Source of the DNA: Cohnella pontilimi
GTDB lineage: Bacteria; Bacillota; Bacilli; Paenibacillales; Paenibacillaceae
Length of the DNA stretch: 64,000 nt
Assembly: GCF_005049045.1 (NCBI RefSeq)
Contig: NZ_SUPK01000007.1
Span: forward strand, 1-64,000
Direction: 5' to 3'
Below are positions 7,984 to 16,230 of the stretch, in pieces. Position 1 is the stretch's first letter; the number at the start of each line of letters is the position of its first letter. A model generated the notes under the pieces. That model made no database searches. It was not told the origin of the DNA and saw only the letters and a list, made by a program, of their open reading frames with translations. The position numbers and the translations under genes were made by a program.

Positions 7984-9747
7984 ATGAGAACATTTTTGCC
8001 GTATGTAAAAAATGAAATGAAGCTCTATATTTTAGGGTTCGTTGGCAGTTTGTTTCGTTTCCTCATCCCGCTTGCCGTTCCCCTTGTGATGAAATATATT
8101 TTCGACGATTTGCTTCAAAACGGGGCTTTTTCCAGTTCGGAAAAAATGGGGCAGCTGCTCTACCTTGCCCTCGTGATGGCGGCAGTTTTCCTCGTGATCC
8201 GGGCTCCGATGGAATACGTCCGGCAATATTGCCTGCATAAAGCCAACAACAATATTATTAAAAACCTGCGTAAAGACGTGTTTGCCAAAATCCACACTCT
8301 GGATGCCAAATATTTCGCAGACCATAAGAGCGGAGAAATCGGAACCCGATTCTTCGACGATATCGAGAAGGCAAGAGGCTACATGACCGCGGTTTTCTCG
8401 AACATCTGGATTGAAACGATCGTGCTGGTGTTCGTTGTGGGTGTGATGGCCACCTTGAATTTGAAGCTGACGCTGCTTGCCGTTTTGCTGGTCGGTTTCC
8501 AGTTTCTACTGGCCCATTTGTTATCCAAGAAGTTCAAAAAATCTACCGCGGCCATGATGAAATACCGTTCGGTGCTCAGCGGTTTTGTATTTGAAAAAAT
8601 TCAAGGCGCGTTCATTTCCAAGCTGTTTGCCTCCGAGCAGCGCGACAAACAGGAGTTGGACCGGCACTTGGAGCAATACGAGCAGCTGACGGACAAACAA
8701 GCGAAGCTCAACGCCGTCACGTTGTCCTGCGTCAATGTCTTGAGCGACATCACTCCATTCATCGTTGTGTTGACCGGAAGCCTGTTCGTCATCCATGACA
8801 GCCTGACGCTCGGAAGTTTGATCGCCTTTTTCGCCTATGTGGATAAAATGAGAAGCCCGGTTACCGCGCTGGTGCAGGCATTTCCGGCTGTTACCGAAGG
8901 AAGCGTCGCGCTTCAGCGGATATTTGATTTCCTGAGGATTCAGGCAGAAATTCAAGATAAAGCAGATGCAGTGGAGTTAAAATCGTTGTCAAAATCGATC
9001 CGGTTCGATCGTGTTTCCTTTGCTTACAGCGACAGTGATTCGGTGATCAAGAAACTTTCAGTTACACTCGAAAAGGGAAAAACCTATGCGTTCGTAGGAG
9101 AAAGCGGAGGGGGCAAAAGCACGATTCTTCAACTTTTGATGCGGATGTATGATGCGACGCAAGGTTCCGTCCTGATCGATGACGTGAACATCAAGGACTA
9201 CTCCTTGTCCAGTCTGCGGAATCATATGGGAATCGTGACGCAGGACAACTTCCTTTACAGCTCATCGATCAAGGACAACATCCGAATGGCGAAGCTGGAT
9301 GCGACGGATGAAGAAATCATCGCCGCGGCCAAGAAAGCATTCGCGCACGATTTTATCTCGCAGCTTCCGATCGGATATGACACGGAAATCGGAGAGAGAG
9401 GCATCAAACTTTCAGGCGGTCAAAAGCAACGGGTGGCTCTGGCGAGAGTATTTTTGAAAAATCCTTCGCTCATCATCCTGGACGAGGCCACGAGCGCTCT
9501 CGATAACGAAAGCGAAAAGCTGGTGCAAGAATCCATTCAACAGATCGGCAAAGAGAAAACAGTCGTCATGATTGCCCATCGGCTTTCTACGGTCGTGCAT
9601 GCGGACAAAATTTTCGTCATCAAAAGCGGGGAAATCATCGAGCAAGGAAGTCACAACGAATTGCTGAAACAAAACGGATATTACCAGGAACTGTTCTCCA
9701 GGCAGCGTGCTGGAAGTATAACTTACGAGGTTAGCCGTGCAAGCTGA
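7984..9747 (+). CDS. ABC exporter, fused permease and ATPase (MsbA/LmrA type)
   Basis: A 587-residue half-transporter. Residues 1-300 form a six-helix type I exporter membrane domain; residues 330-575 form the nucleotide-binding domain with Walker A GESGGGKST (372-380), Q-loop GIVTQDNFLYSSS, signature LSGGQKQRVALARV, Walker B LIILDEATSALD and H-loop IAHRLST. It probably works as a homodimer exporting a lipid, peptide or drug. AGGAGG lies about 11 bases before the ATG. It is transcribed alone, between a terminator and the copper promoter. The substrate cannot be assigned. Confidence 0.93.
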   Translation: MRTFLPYVKNEMKLYILGFVGSLFRFLIPLAVPLVMKYIFDDLLQNGAFSSSEKMGQLLYLALVMAAVFLVIRAPMEYVRQYCLHKANNNIIKNLRKDVFAKIHTLDAKYFADHKSGEIGTRFFDDIEKARGYMTAVFSNIWIETIVLVFVVGVMATLNLKLTLLAVLLVGFQFLLAHLLSKKFKKSTAAMMKYRSVLSGFVFEKIQGAFISKLFASEQRDKQELDRHLEQYEQLTDKQAKLNAVTLSCVNVLSDITPFIVVLTGSLFVIHDSLTLGSLIAFFAYVDKMRSPVTALVQAFPAVTEGSVALQRIFDFLRIQAEIQDKADAVELKSLSKSIRFDRVSFAYSDSDSVIKKLSVTLEKGKTYAFVGESGGGKSTILQLLMRMYDATQGSVLIDDVNIKDYSLSSLRNHMGIVTQDNFLYSSSIKDNIRMAKLDATDEEIIAAAKKAFAHDFISQLPIGYDTEIGERGIKLSGGQKQRVALARVFLKNPSLIILDEATSALDNESEKLVQESIQQIGKEKTVVMIAHRLSTVVHADKIFVIKSGEIIEQGSHNELLKQNGYYQELFSRQRAGSITYEVSRAS

Positions 9748-9795
9748 TACGGGAAGTAAGATGTGCATGGGACGAGACGGGGCTCCATCATGCAG

Positions 9796-9825
9796 TTGAC
9801 ATACCCCCTGGGGGTATATTATGAT
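9796..9825 (+). promoter_or_regulatory. Promoter with CsoR-type copper operator for copA
   Basis: TTGACA (9796-9801) and TATGAT (9820-9825) are separated by 18 bp. The perfect palindrome ATACCCCCTGGGGGTAT (9801-9817) fills the spacer and matches the TACCCC-GGGGTA boxes bound by CsoR, the Cu(I)-sensing repressor of Bacillota. Copper would release the repressor and induce the ATPase. The csoR gene is not in this window. Confidence 0.85.
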
Positions 9826-9900
9826 GACATCACAATCGATTGTACATGAAGGTAACGACGTGGTTTCGTGACACGAAGTACCTGACGAGAAGGTGATCCC

Positions 9901-12900
9901 ATGAGTCAGTCTCCAACATCCGAATCAAACCAGGCGGTTAAGGGAGCGGTCGATTTCGATATTATGGGCATGACGTGCGCAGCTTGCGCCACCCGGATCG
10001 AGAAAGGGCTGAACAAGCTCGAAGGCGTCAAAGCGACGGTTAATTTAGCGCTTGAGACCGCTCACGTGGAATATAACCCGTCCGTCGTCTCCACCGCCGA
10101 CATGATCAAAAAAGTGGAGCAGCTGGGTTATAAAGCAAAATCGAAAACCGAAGCGAAACAGCAGGGAGACCACCGTCGGAAAGAAATTCGCAGACAACAG
10201 GCGATGCTGATCATCTCAGCTCTGCTGACGGTGCCTCTGTTGTGGGCGATGGTCGGGCATTTTTCCTTTACATCGTGGATTTGGGTTCCGGATCGTTTCA
10301 TGGAGCCGTGGTTCCAGTTCTATCTGGCCACACCGGTTCAGTTCATCATCGGAGCCAGATTTTACGTGGGAGCCTACAAGGCGCTCCGCAACGGCAGTGC
10401 GAATATGGACGTGCTCGTGGCCCTTGGGACTTCGGCGGCGTATTTTTACAGCCTCTATGTCACCATTTGGGAAGTCCCTTCGGCTTTGTATTATGAGACC
10501 AGTTCGGTGCTCATTACGCTGATCTTGCTCGGCAAGCTGTTCGAAGCGTTGGCCAAAGGGCGTTCCTCCGAGGCGATCAAATCGCTCATGGGCTTGCAGG
10601 CGAAGACGGCAACCGTGATTCGCGACGGCCAACAAATGAACGTCCCGGTAGAAGAAGTCGTCGCCGGCGATATTTTTCTGGTCAAGCCGGGCGAGAAAGT
10701 GCCGGTTGACGGAATCGTGATTGACGGCGTCTCGGCTGTCGATGAATCGATGCTGACCGGTGAAAGCATTCCGGTAGAGAAACGTGCCGACGATCCGGTG
10801 ATCGGCGCCACTTTAAACAAAAACGGCGTGTTAAAGGTCAAGGCGACCAAAGTAGGGAAAGAAACCGCGCTCTCGCAAATCATCAAGGTTGTGGAAGAAG
10901 CGCAAGGCTCGAAGGCTCCGATTCAACGGATAGCAGATGTCATCTCGGGGATCTTCGTTCCTATTGTGGTGGGCATTGCGGTGCTTACCTTCCTGATCTG
11001 GTACTTTGCTGCAGAACCGGGAGACTTGGCGGCCGCACTAGAGAAAGCAATCGCGGTTCTCGTGATCGCATGCCCCTGCGCATTAGGGCTGGCGACGCCG
11101 ACTTCGATCATGGCGGGTTCCGGACGTGCGGCCGAGCTGGGTATTTTGTTCAAGGGCGGAGAGCACCTGGAGAATACCCATCGGGTCAACACAGTCGTAT
11201 TGGACAAAACCGGTACGGTGACCAAAGGGAAGCCGGAATTGACCGATGTGCGCGTGGAAAATGATTTCGAGGAAAAGCAGCTGTTGTCGTGGATCGGCGC
11301 GGCGGAAAAAAACTCCGAGCATCCGTTAGCGGAAGCCATTGTAACCGGTATTCGAAGCAAAGGAATTACGCTGGCAGATACGGAGTCTTTCCAAGCGATA
11401 CCGGGCTACGGCATCATGGCGGTCGTCGAAGGCAAAGGCATTATGATCGGAACCAAGAAATTGATGGCCGAATACAGCGTGAAGGTCGATCATGCCTTCG
11501 AGACAATGTCCGAGCTGGAGTCCCAGGGTAAGACCGTTATGCTGACCGCCGTTGACGGCCGATTTGCGGGCATGATCGCCGTAGCGGATACGGTTAAGGA
11601 AACCTCCGCTCAAGCGGTTGCCCGCATGAAGAATCTCGGACTCGAGGTCGTCATGATGACCGGCGACAATGAACGTACGGCGCAAGCAATCGGAAGCCGC
11701 GTCGGGATCGATCATGTTCTGGCGGAGGTGCTTCCGGACGGCAAAGCGAACGAAGTGAAGAGGCTGCAAGCGTCCGGAAAAACAGTGGCCATGGTCGGAG
11801 ACGGCATTAACGATGCGCCGGCACTGGCTACGGCGGATATCGGAATGGCGATCGGAACGGGTACGGATGTGGCCATGGAAGCCGCGGATGTCACGCTGAT
11901 GCGCGGAGACCTGAACAGCACCCCCGATGCGATATCGATGAGCAAGAAAACGATGGTCAACATCAAGCAAAATTTGTTTTGGGCTCTTGCGTACAATGTG
12001 ATCGGCATTCCGGTCGCGGCGCTGGGGTACCTGGAACCGTGGCTCGCGGGAGCCGCAATGGCACTGAGCTCCGTGTCCGTCGTGCTCAATGCCCTCAGAT
12101 TGCAAAATGTGGATCGAAAGCCGGAGGAGCGAGGCAATCAGATGAGTGGAAAGCTGCAGTTTATTTTGATTCTGGTGTTTGTCGCCATGTCTTTCTTTGC
12201 GGGTTACGGGTTCGGCCGGCAGGACGCTGCGCCTAAAGCGGAACAAGGTGCGCCTGTCCGTCAGGAACAAATGACACATGGACATGGGGCTTCCGATGCT
12301 CATGGAGCCGACAGCGGCGACCAAGCCGTCAAAACCGAGGTGTTCTGGTCCACGGAGAATGCGGTCAAAGGCGAGGATACCGAAATCCGCATTCAAATTC
12401 AGGATGAGAACGGAAAACCGATCGATAAGTTTGACATTTCGCATGAGAAATTGATGCACTTGATCGTAGTCAGCAAAGATATGTCTTATTTCAACCATAT
12501 CCATCCCGAGTATAAGGGCCAAGGGGAATTCGTCGTCACGAACAACTTCCCTTCCGGCGGCGAATACAAGCTGATCGCCGATTATGTGCCGTCCGGGGGA
12601 AGCAAAACCACGAAAATGAAGTGGATTACGATCGACGGCGCGCCAGCCGACCCTGTGCCGCTCACGCCGGATAAGTCTCACACCAAGATCGTGGAAGGCG
12701 TGGAAGTGACGCTGGAGAACGATCACCCGCAAGCCGGAAAGGACTTTGAGTTGAGTTACAAGTTGACGGATGCGGCGACGAAAGAACCGATCACCGATTT
12801 GCAGCCATACTTGGGGGCTGTGGGACACGTGGTCGTGCTAAGTAAGAATACCGAGCAGTACTTGCACGTACACCCGATCGACGAGACAGCCAAAGGGCCG

Positions 12901-13011
12901 GATGCGAAGTTCGCCACCCAGTTCCCGGATCCGGGGATTTATAAAGTGTGGGCTCAATTCCAACGAAACGGAAAAGTGTTTACGGTACCGTTCGTCGTTC
13001 AGGTCGAATAA
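9901..13011 (+). CDS. copA: Copper-exporting P1B-type ATPase with C-terminal membrane-anchored FixH/YtkA-like extension
   Basis: Residues 1-740 are a complete Cu(I) P-type ATPase: one heavy-metal domain with GMTCAAC (Cys26, Cys29), eight membrane helices, the transport motif CPC (391-393), phosphorylation site DKTGT (Asp435), the SEHPL motif, and [10 protein letters not shown]. Most relatives end near VVLNALRLQ, which here is followed by [12 protein letters not shown]. The frame then continues without a stop: [19 protein letters not shown] gives an extra membrane segment, then a His-rich stretch ([16 protein letters not shown]) and about 230 residues in two beta-rich repeats resembling FixH/YtkA-like domains, each with a His cluster (FNHIHPE; LHVHPI). 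An internal ATG at 12142 could start a separate protein. Controlled by a CsoR-type operator. Confidence 0.93.
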   Translation: MSQSPTSESNQAVKGAVDFDIMGMTCAACATRIEKGLNKLEGVKATVNLALETAHVEYNPSVVSTADMIKKVEQLGYKAKSKTEAKQQGDHRRKEIRRQQAMLIISALLTVPLLWAMVGHFSFTSWIWVPDRFMEPWFQFYLATPVQFIIGARFYVGAYKALRNGSANMDVLVALGTSAAYFYSLYVTIWEVPSALYYETSSVLITLILLGKLFEALAKGRSSEAIKSLMGLQAKTATVIRDGQQMNVPVEEVVAGDIFLVKPGEKVPVDGIVIDGVSAVDESMLTGESIPVEKRADDPVIGATLNKNGVLKVKATKVGKETALSQIIKVVEEAQGSKAPIQRIADVISGIFVPIVVGIAVLTFLIWYFAAEPGDLAAALEKAIAVLVIACPCALGLATPTSIMAGSGRAAELGILFKGGEHLENTHRVNTVVLDKTGTVTKGKPELTDVRVENDFEEKQLLSWIGAAEKNSEHPLAEAIVTGIRSKGITLADTESFQAIPGYGIMAVVEGKGIMIGTKKLMAEYSVKVDHAFETMSELESQGKTVMLTAVDGRFAGMIAVADTVKETSAQAVARMKNLGLEVVMMTGDNERTAQAIGSRVGIDHVLAEVLPDGKANEVKRLQASGKTVAMVGDGINDAPALATADIGMAIGTGTDVAMEAADVTLMRGDLNSTPDAISMSKKTMVNIKQNLFWALAYNVIGIPVAALGYLEPWLAGAAMALSSVSVVLNALRLQNVDRKPEERGNQMSGKLQFILILVFVAMSFFAGYGFGRQDAAPKAEQGAPVRQEQMTHGHGASDAHGADSGDQAVKTEVFWSTENAVKGEDTEIRIQIQDENGKPIDKFDISHEKLMHLIVVSKDMSYFNHIHPEYKGQGEFVVTNNFPSGGEYKLIADYVPSGGSKTTKMKWITIDGAPADPVPLTPDKSHTKIVEGVEVTLENDHPQAGKDFELSYKLTDAATKEPITDLQPYLGAVGHVVVLSKNTEQYLHVHPIDETAKGPDAKFATQFPDPGIYKVWAQFQRNGKVFTVPFVVQVE

Positions 13012-13019
13012 GACAAGTG

Positions 13020-13050
13020 AGAGCTGTCCGTCGGGCGGCTCTGCTGTTTT
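13020..13050 (+). terminator. Probable copA terminator
   Basis: GAGCTGTCC / GGGCGGCTC (13021-13041) forms a 9-bp stem with two G-U pairs and a 3-base loop, followed by TGCTGTTTT. Moderate strength. Confidence 0.55.
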
Positions 13051-13094
13051 ATTTATCCGTAACTAAACGTTCGATATTTTTCGACTTTTTTATC

Positions 13095-13123
13095 TTGACG
13101 AAGAGGGACAGAAGCCCTATAGT
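13095..13123 (+). promoter_or_regulatory. SigA-type promoter of the methionine importer operon
   Basis: TTGACG (13095-13100) and TATAGT (13118-13123) with a 17-bp spacer. The leader to metQ is about 70 bases, too short for an S-box riboswitch, and no S-box features are visible. Confidence 0.75.
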
Positions 13124-13199
13124 GTAATTCATACTAATCTGATCGGGTATAGTAAACTATTCCGGCAGAGTAAAATACTTCATGGCAGAGGGGTACAGC

Positions 13200-14063
13200 A
13201 TGAAAAAGAAATCATTATTGCTTTTGCTCGCAGTCGTATTTGCTCTCACCGCAGCAGGCTGCGGCAAATCGAACAACAGCGGCAGCTCCGCTTCTCCGGC
13301 GGCATCGACTTCCGCATCTCCGAGCGCCAGCGCATCCGCTGAACCGGAGAAACTCAAAATCGGCGTTATGGCCGGCGTAGAAGAAAGCATCTGGAAAGTG
13401 GCGAAAGAAGTCGCAGCCAAAGACGGACTGGATTTGGAACTGGTCGTATTCAACGACTACGTTCAACCGAATAAAGCGCTGGAAGACGGCCAGCTCGACG
13501 CGAACGCGTTCCAGCACACGCCTTACTTGGACGAGTTTAACAAAAACAACGGCACGCATATCGTGAAGCTCGCCGATACAATCAACTATCCGATCGGCGT
13601 GTATTCCAAAAAAATCAAAGACTTGAGCGAGCTGAAAGACGGCGACGAGCTCGGTCTGCCGAACGACCCGACGAACGGGGCGAGGGCGCTGATTTTGTTC
13701 CAGAGCGCAGGTCTGATAAAATTGAAAGACGGCGTAGGCATCACGGCTACCGTACGCGATATCGCGGAAAATCCGAAGAAACTGAAGTTCAAAGAACTGG
13801 ACGCCGCCTTTATTCCGAAAGCTTTGCCGGATCTCACCGCAGCGGTCATCAACACGAACTTCGCAGTAGACAACGGTTTGATCCCAAGCAAGGACGCCAT
13901 CTATCGCGAGCCTAAAGACTCCCCGTGGGTGAACATCATTGCCGTCCGCGAAGGCGAACAGGACAAGCCGGTGTTCCAAAAACTGGTGAAGGCGTACCAA
14001 TCCGAAGAAGTGAAGAAATACGTTACAGATAATTACGCTGATTCCATGGTTCCGGCCTGGTAA
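13200..14063 (+). CDS. metQ: Methionine ABC importer substrate-binding lipoprotein
   Basis: NlpA/MetQ family lipoprotein of 287 residues. Signal peptide MKKKSLLLLLAVVFALTAAGC ends in lipobox TAAGC; a Ser/Ala/Pro-rich tether follows (to about residue 45). The binding domain holds family blocks KIGVMAG, VFNDYVQPNKALEDGQ, DANAFQHTPYLDEF, YPIGVYSKKI, LPNDPTNGARAL and INTNFAV. It delivers methionine to MetN/MetI at the membrane. The ATG at 13200 is preferred over 13182 because GAGGGG lies six bases upstream. First gene of the metQ-metN-metI operon. Confidence 0.95.
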   Translation: MKKKSLLLLLAVVFALTAAGCGKSNNSGSSASPAASTSASPSASASAEPEKLKIGVMAGVEESIWKVAKEVAAKDGLDLELVVFNDYVQPNKALEDGQLDANAFQHTPYLDEFNKNNGTHIVKLADTINYPIGVYSKKIKDLSELKDGDELGLPNDPTNGARALILFQSAGLIKLKDGVGITATVRDIAENPKKLKFKELDAAFIPKALPDLTAAVINTNFAVDNGLIPSKDAIYREPKDSPWVNIIAVREGEQDKPVFQKLVKAYQSEEVKKYVTDNYADSMVPAW

Positions 14064-14083
14064 TCATCCGATCATCCCAAGCG

Positions 14084-14118
14084 CAGGTCTCTTCGATAAG
14101 GGGAGGCCTGTCGTTCTA
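14084..14118 (+). terminator. Intercistronic hairpin between metQ and metN
   Basis: CAGGTCTC (14084-14091) pairs with GAGGCCTG (14103-14110), one G-U pair, then a T-rich tail TCGTTCTATTT. Probably a weak or partial terminator or mRNA-stabilising hairpin giving more metQ than metN mRNA. Confidence 0.45.
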
Positions 14119-14140
14119 TTTAGAGAAGAAGGTGAACGAT

Positions 14141-15169
14141 GTGATCCGTTTGGACAATGTCTCCAAAACCTTTTATCAAGGCAACAAAAAAATCGAAGCT
14201 GTGAAAAATGCCACTCTGCAGGTGAACAAGGGTGAAATTTTCGGCGTCATCGGCTTCAGCGGAGCGGGTAAAAGCACACTGATCCGCTGCATCAATTTTT
14301 TGGAGAGGCCGACCGAAGGCACGGTCAGCATCAACGGCGTCAATTTGGCCGGCTTGAACGGGGCGCAGCTGAGAGCGACACGCAGACGGATCGGGATGAT
14401 TTTTCAGAACTTCAACCTTCTGTCCTCGGACACCGTTTTCGATAATATTGCGACTCCTCTGTATCTCGTGAATACTCCGAAGAAAGAAATCGTCCGCAAA
14501 GTGCGCGAGCTGCTGAACTTGGTCGGCTTGCAAGAGAAGGAGAGCGTCTATCCTGCGCAGCTTTCCGGCGGGCAAAAGCAGCGCGTCGCGATTGCGCGGG
14601 CTTTGGCTAGCGACCCGGAAATTCTGCTCTGCGACGAAGCGACTTCGGCGCTGGACCCGCAGACGACGGACTCCATTCTGGATTTGCTGCTGGAAATCAA
14701 CAAGAAGCTCAACATCACGATCGTGCTCATCACGCACGAGATGCACGTTATCAAGAAAATTTGCGACCGCGTTGCGGTAATGGAAAACGGCGAAGTGGTG
14801 GAACAGGGCAAGGTGCTCGACATTTTCTCCAACCCGCAAAAGCCGATCACGCGCAACTTCATCAAGAGCATCTTTGACGTGAATTTGCCGGAGCCGCTTC
14901 TTAAGAAGCTGGAGAGCCAACAGGATCCGGGCAAAATTTTCCGTATCTCCTTTATCGGAGACCATGTCGGGGAACCGGTTTTGGCGGAGCTGGTCACGAA
15001 GTTCTCGCTGCATCCCAGCATCCTTTACGGGAATATCACGCAAATCAAAGACACCACGTTCGGCACGCTGATTATTCAGGTGACCGGTTCGGACGAGGCG
15101 ATCAAAGCCGGGATGGCATACTTGGAAGAGCGGGAGCTCCGGATCGAGGTGATACCGCATGCTGGCTAA
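14141..15169 (+). CDS. metN: Methionine ABC importer ATPase
   Basis: Cytoplasmic ATPase of 342 residues from GTG 14141, for which AAGAAGG is at the usual distance; an in-frame GTG at 14132 is the alternative. Visible motifs are Walker A GFSGAGKST, Q-loop MIFQNFNLL, signature LSGGQKQRVAIARAL, Walker B ILLCDEATSALD and the H-loop ITHEMHV. The last 75 or so residues (LLKKLESQQDP onward) form the NIL domain that senses intracellular methionine and inhibits transport. The stop lies 11 bases inside the permease gene, indicating translational coupling. Confidence 0.95.
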   Translation: MIRLDNVSKTFYQGNKKIEAVKNATLQVNKGEIFGVIGFSGAGKSTLIRCINFLERPTEGTVSINGVNLAGLNGAQLRATRRRIGMIFQNFNLLSSDTVFDNIATPLYLVNTPKKEIVRKVRELLNLVGLQEKESVYPAQLSGGQKQRVAIARALASDPEILLCDEATSALDPQTTDSILDLLLEINKKLNITIVLITHEMHVIKKICDRVAVMENGEVVEQGKVLDIFSNPQKPITRNFIKSIFDVNLPEPLLKKLESQQDPGKIFRISFIGDHVGEPVLAELVTKFSLHPSILYGNITQIKDTTFGTLIIQVTGSDEAIKAGMAYLEERELRIEVIPHAG

Positions 15170-15833
15170 ATATTTCGATCACTTTGGCGAGTTCGGCGAT
15201 TTGTATGGGCAGGCGCTGAGAGAAACCGGGATCATGGTCGGCTACGCGCTCGCGATCTCGACGGTTATTGGATTGTTTTTCGGCGTTGTCCTGGTCGTGA
15301 CGCGGCGGGATCATATTTTGCCGAATGTGGTCGTCTACCAGGTACTGAACGTCATCATCAACATTTTGCGTTCCTTGCCGTTCATTATTTTGATGGTGGC
15401 GATTATTCCGATTACCAAATGGATCGTGGGGACCTCCATCGGCATTAAAGGCGCCATCGTTCCGCTCGTGGTGTACACGGCGCCTTACATTGCACGGCTG
15501 ATGGAGTCGGCACTGCTGGAAGTGGACCGCGGGGTTATCGAAGCGTTCCAGGCGATGGGCGCCACCCGGACACAAATCATTACGCGGGTACTGCTCAAGG
15601 AAGCAAGACCGGCGCTCATTCTGGGCCTTACGATCGGCACGATCGGACTCATCGGCGCATCCGCGATGGCGGGCGTCGTCGGTGCCGGCGGACTCGGTGA
15701 CGTCGCGATCCGCTATGGTTACCAGAGATGGAAACCGGAGGTCATGGTTACTTGCGTTATCCTCCTCGTGCTTGCCGTTCAGCTGGTGCAGTCGCTGGGC
15801 ACCTGGATCGCCAAACGTTTGCGCAAACGCTAA
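15159..15833 (+). CDS. metI: Methionine ABC importer permease
   Basis: A 224-residue permease with five hydrophobic helices and the inner-membrane permease coupling motif (EAFQAMGATRTQIITRVLLKEA, the EAAxxxG loop that contacts MetN). Length and the LRSLPFIILMVAIIPITK block match MetI/MetP. Overlaps metN by 11 bases, with GAGGTG before its ATG. Together with MetQ and MetN it forms the complete D/L-methionine uptake system. Confidence 0.95.
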   Translation: MLAKYFDHFGEFGDLYGQALRETGIMVGYALAISTVIGLFFGVVLVVTRRDHILPNVVVYQVLNVIINILRSLPFIILMVAIIPITKWIVGTSIGIKGAIVPLVVYTAPYIARLMESALLEVDRGVIEAFQAMGATRTQIITRVLLKEARPALILGLTIGTIGLIGASAMAGVVGAGGLGDVAIRYGYQRWKPEVMVTCVILLVLAVQLVQSLGTWIAKRLRKR

Positions 15834-15904
15834 TTCGCGCTCCGGATAATCCCGGGCGATTTGGCAAATTCTATGCCTGAATGCGCAAAGGAGCGATCAG
15901 GCAT

Positions 15905-16090
15905 ATGGTGGAGAACAGGAAGCATCGCGGTAACTATACCGGCACGGCGAATATGAACGCCGAGAATCAAGATATGGCGTTCGTGAACGACACCTTGGAA
16001 AATGCGAAAGAAACGACGCCCGTCAACCTCATGGAGGACGATTTGAACGAAGGCCGCGAACAAGAGCCTTTGAATCAGAACTGCGTATAA
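15905..16090 (+). CDS. Small hypothetical hydrophilic protein
   Basis: A 61-residue acidic, Asn/Glu-rich protein (MVENRKHRGNYTG..., ending QNCV) with no membrane segment. I do not recognise it. AAAGGAG lies 11 bases before the ATG at 15905; the frame extends upstream to 15881 without a better site. A strong terminator follows directly, supporting a real short gene. It may be a lineage-specific Paenibacillaceae protein. Confidence 0.6.
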   Translation: MVENRKHRGNYTGTANMNAENQDMAFVNDTLENAKETTPVNLMEDDLNEGREQEPLNQNCV

Positions 16091-16098
16091 CCGACCTG

Positions 16099-16127
16099 AA
16101 CCCTTGCGCGATTGCGCAAGGGTTTTT
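16099..16127 (+). terminator. Intrinsic terminator
   Basis: AACCCTTGCGC (16099-16109), loop GATT, GCGCAAGGGTT (16114-16124), then a T-run: 11 perfect pairs. Confidence 0.9.
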
Positions 16128-16230
16128 TGTGTTGCACCGGAATTTACTTAAACTTATCACCAAGTTGAAAATGCTCGTACAAATAACCAATAGAGTGAAA
16201 TTGTACCATACAAAAAAGGAGTGAATTGAT

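Noticed and set aside
13051-13199. S-box (SAM) riboswitch before metQ
   Set aside because: The leader after the mapped-looking promoter is only about 70 bases and no S-box helices or terminator are visible.
16128-16230. PhoP box upstream of the GDPD-PhoD gene
   Set aside because: Only loose TTA-type matches without the regular 11-bp spacing.
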